6,742 bases of DNA from Desulfobacteraceae bacterium (lineage in GTDB: Bacteria > Desulfobacterota > DSM-4660 > Desulfatiglandales > Desulfatiglandaceae), in contig JAUVRS010000147.1 in NCBI GenBank assembly GCA_030597505.1, positions 1 through 6,742 on the forward strand, written 5' to 3'. Shown in pieces: positions 5,035-6,742 of this stretch; position 1 is the first letter of the stretch; every line of letters begins with the position of its first letter. The position numbers and the translations under genes are program-made. The notes beneath the pieces are model-generated. The model saw nothing but the letters and a program-made list of their open reading frames with translations. It did not search any database and was not told the origin of the DNA.

Positions 5035-6054
5035 ATGACCGGAAGAGACGTTGTAAAAATGGCATTTGAATTTCAAGAACCACCAAGGACACCTGTTACA
5101 TTGATCGGCGGCGGGTCTTGGATGGTCCATCTGGCAGGCGAAACATTTGCGGGGATAAAGCAAGATCCCGAGAAGATGGCTGATGTTTTTGTTCAGGGAT
5201 ATCGCAAACTGGGTCACGATCTATTTTGGACAGGATCCAATTTTATCAACTACCCTCTGCACTTCCTCGGGTGTCCCATTGAAGATAATTCCTCTGATGG
5301 TCCCGCCCTTTTGGAATCAGTCATAAAGAGCCTGGACCAACTTGATTCCCTGAATGGGGACGGCGTGCTCAAAAATCAGGTGATGCAAGGGATCATCCAA
5401 TCCCAACATATCGTAGCCGACGCTATTGGTAAGGAAACATTGGCTATGCCCACGCAATGGGCGCCCTTTAGTTTCGCAGCTCGGATCTTGGGGACCGAAG
5501 CAGTCATGTGGGCGACCATGGAGGACCCCGAGAGGCTCTCGGAACTTATCCAGTTTTCAACCGAGTTGATCTGGTCCATGATAGAGCCGATAATGGAACA
5601 TGAAGATATTCTGGGGGCAAACCTCGCGGACCCCGTTGCCTCGGGGGACATGATTTCACCGGATACCTTCAGGCAGTTTGTTGCCCCGGCCCTAAAGGAG
5701 ATTGTTGATCGAATCAGGGCAAAAGGGAAATATTCCATGATCCACATCTGTGGTGACACCACCCGAATATTGGAAGATATTGCGGACATTCGGCCAAGTT
5801 GCTTTAGTCTTGAGGCAAAGGTGGATCTGGGGAAGGCCAAAGAGATCCTAGGGGGCAAGGTCTGTGTGGCAGGCAATGTTTCCCCCACAGGCGCATTTTT
5901 GACAGGAACCCCGGAAGATGTCATCAACGAGGCAAACGCGTGCATTGAGGCATGGGGCGGGGGCGGTGGATATATCCTGACGTTGGGGTGTGATTTCCCA
6001 AAAACCATACCAATTGAAAACGTGATGGCCTTGATGTCTTTAAAGAAAGAGTGA
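5035..6054 (+). CDS. URO-D family methyltransferase, MtaA/MtbA/CmuA-like
   Basis: A complete 339-residue protein of the uroporphyrinogen decarboxylase superfamily (PF01208 type, a TIM barrel). The start M-T-G-R-D-V-V-K-M-A-F...E-P-P-R-T-P matches the usual N-terminus of the methyltransferase branch. His237-Ile-Cys239 in MIHICGDTT and Cys319 in LTLGCD form the H-x-C...C zinc site that binds the thiol substrate in corrinoid:coenzyme M methyltransferases; true heme-pathway HemE lacks it. It is therefore probably a cytoplasmic methyl-corrinoid:thiol (or related) methyltransferase, not a heme enzyme. The natural acceptor in a bacterium of this kind is unknown, and no corrinoid protein or substrate-side methyltransferase is in the window. 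The MBL gene at 6136 follows on the same strand 81 bases later and may be co-transcribed. The gene is enclosed by inverted repeats at 4896-4915 and 6107-6126. Confidence 0.88.
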   Translation: MTGRDVVKMAFEFQEPPRTPVTLIGGGSWMVHLAGETFAGIKQDPEKMADVFVQGYRKLGHDLFWTGSNFINYPLHFLGCPIEDNSSDGPALLESVIKSLDQLDSLNGDGVLKNQVMQGIIQSQHIVADAIGKETLAMPTQWAPFSFAARILGTEAVMWATMEDPERLSELIQFSTELIWSMIEPIMEHEDILGANLADPVASGDMISPDTFRQFVAPALKEIVDRIRAKGKYSMIHICGDTTRILEDIADIRPSCFSLEAKVDLGKAKEILGGKVCVAGNVSPTGAFLTGTPEDVINEANACIEAWGGGGGYILTLGCDFPKTIPIENVMALMSLKKE

Positions 6055-6106
6055 CCGTGGCGCGGCCGAGGATGACCTGAAGACTGGATGCGAAAATGTA
6101 AAGTTA

Positions 6107-6126
6107 TTTTTGCGTAAGCCCTAAGG
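6107..6126 (-). repeat. Right copy of the inverted repeat, overlapping the next gene's ribosome binding site
   Basis: TTTTTGCGTAAGCCCTAAGG is the inverted partner of 4896-4915 (18 of 20). Its outer bases AAGG belong to AAGGAG (6123-6128), the Shine-Dalgarno of the MBL gene starting at 6136. TAA (6122-6124) stands directly outside the inner 15-base repeat. Confidence 0.6.
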
Positions 6127-6135
6127 AGATGTAAT

Positions 6136-6742
6136 ATGAAAAGGTTTTCTTTATTACTCAGTTTTCTTGTTCTTGTTGCGGCCACATCTGTTTCTGCTCA
6201 AGAAAAATTTGCAAGGGATGTCATCAAGACAAACGCTGGTGATCTGGAAATCACGTTTGTGGGACATGGCACACTGATACTTGTTTTCGCCGGGAAGTTC
6301 ATTCACATTGATCCATGGGGCAGGCTGGCCGATTATTCCAAAATGCCAAAGGCCGATATAATCTTGATAACCCATGGGCACCGTGACCACCTTGACCCGA
6401 AAGCATTGGAATCAATCCGAACTGAGAAGACCCAGGTAGTGTTGACAGAAAACTGTGCGAGTCGGATCAAGGGCGGTGTGGTGATGGATAATGGGGATGT
6501 TAAGACTGTTGGGGGTTTAAAAATTGAGGCCGTCCCTGCCTACAATATAGTCCACATGCGCAGCAAGGGTGTTCCCTTCCATCCAAAGGGGGTGGGAAAT
6601 GGCTATATCATAACCTTTGGAGACAAACGGGTTTTTGTGGCAGGAGATACTGAAAACACTCCGGAAATAAAGAAATTGAAGGATATTGATATAGCATTAC
6701 TGCCGATGAATCTTCCTTACACCATGACACCGGAAATGGTGG
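6136..6742 (+). CDS. UlaG-like MBL-fold hydrolase with Sec signal peptide (3' end outside window)
   Basis: The frame opens at ATG 6136, with AAGGAG 7 bases upstream, and runs off the window after 202 codons. Residues 1-21 form a signal peptide (K-R, a hydrophobic stretch, then S-V-S-A before Gln22), so the protein should be periplasmic. The MBL fold follows: L-E-I-T-F-V-G-H-G-T (37-46), I-D-P-W (58-61), then T-H-G-H-R-D-H (His80, His82, Asp84, His85), F-H-P-K-G-V-G-N-G-Y (His149) and A-G-D-T (Asp171), ending in L-P-Y-T-M-T-P-E. This order is typical of the UlaG/RomA-like branch of MBL hydrolases, which is cytoplasmic in UlaG itself. Substrate is unknown. It may share a transcript with the URO-D-like gene. 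It is unrelated in architecture to the alkyl-sulfatase-like MBL protein nearby. Confidence 0.9.
   Translation, partial: MKRFSLLLSFLVLVAATSVSAQEKFARDVIKTNAGDLEITFVGHGTLILVFAGKFIHIDPWGRLADYSKMPKADIILITHGHRDHLDPKALESIRTEKTQVVLTENCASRIKGGVVMDNGDVKTVGGLKIEAVPAYNIVHMRSKGVPFHPKGVGNGYIITFGDKRVFVAGDTENTPEIKKLKDIDIALLPMNLPYTMTPEMV

Larger units (their letters stand above)
4901..6121 (+). mobile_element. Possible transposase-less unit with terminal inverted repeats around the URO-D-like gene
   Basis: The 1221-base stretch begins with GGGCTTGCGCAAAAA and ends with TTTTTGCGTAAGCCC, inverted copies with one mismatch, and TAA lies directly outside both ends (4898-4900 and 6122-6124) like a 3-base target duplication. 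Three-base TNA duplications are known from parts of the IS5 family. The inside holds a promoter candidate and one complete methyltransferase-like gene but no transposase. Because CCTAAGG also reads as part of the inverted repeat, the TAA could be chance. The gene's composition does not differ from its surroundings. A pair of dispersed repeats or binding sites is the alternative. Confidence 0.35.

Noticed and set aside
6052..6054. TGA at the end of the URO-D-like gene as a second selenocysteine codon
   Set aside because: Reading on gives only seven more codons, ending at 6076, with no motif, and the family normally ends here.
5376..6185. A 269-codon open frame on - opposite the URO-D-like gene
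   Set aside because: It is antisense to a gene with clear family motifs; the product shows low-complexity serine/proline-rich sequence and no recognisable domain.

Overview
The window looks like a piece of an anaerobic Desulfobacterota (former delta-proteobacterial sulfate-reducer type) chromosome. The evidence is gene content only: a beta-oxidation type 3-hydroxyacyl-CoA dehydrogenase, a DUF362 protein with a cysteine-rich tail, a UGA-containing selenoprotein gene, a corrinoid-methyltransferase-like URO-D family protein and two exported metallo-beta-lactamase (MBL) fold proteins. Base composition is moderate (about 50% GC in the large genes), with an AT-rich stretch from about 600 to 1200. 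The genus cannot be read from the sequence.

Layout, left to right: (i) 3' part of a DUF362 gene on +, running in from outside the window; (ii) on -, an AT-rich gene for a small cysteine-rich lipoprotein and, upstream of it in the same direction, a complete 3-hydroxyacyl-CoA dehydrogenase gene; (iii) a divergent promoter region, then on + a C_GCAxxG_C_C family gene whose first conserved cysteine is encoded by an in-frame UGA at 2437-2439. Read as selenocysteine, this gives a 165-residue protein from an ATG at 2377 with a good Shine-Dalgarno; a caller treating UGA as stop would keep only a 138-residue piece; (iv) convergent to it, only 9 bases away, an alkyl-sulfatase family MBL lipoprotein on -; (v) a 369-base divergent control region holding a near-consensus sigma70 promoter for the alkyl-sulfatase gene, a long GAAA-capped hairpin in its leader RNA, and the left copy of an inverted repeat; (vi) a URO-D/MtaA-like methyltransferase gene on +; (vii) the right copy of the inverted repeat, which also contributes most of the Shine-Dalgarno of (viii) a second, UlaG-like MBL protein with a Sec signal peptide, cut by the window end.

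The genes do not form one obvious pathway. The dehydrogenase belongs to acyl-CoA degradation. The alkyl-sulfatase-like protein would release alcohol and sulfate from alkyl sulfates at the cell envelope. The URO-D-like protein keeps the His-x-Cys...Cys zinc site of corrinoid:thiol methyltransferases, but no corrinoid protein or partner methyltransferase is in view. The observations most worth following are the hidden selenoprotein with its stem-loop behind UGA, the 15-base inverted repeats with flanking TAA enclosing the URO-D-like gene, the structured leader RNA of the alkyl-sulfatase gene, and the mirror-symmetric cysteine spacing of the small lipoprotein.
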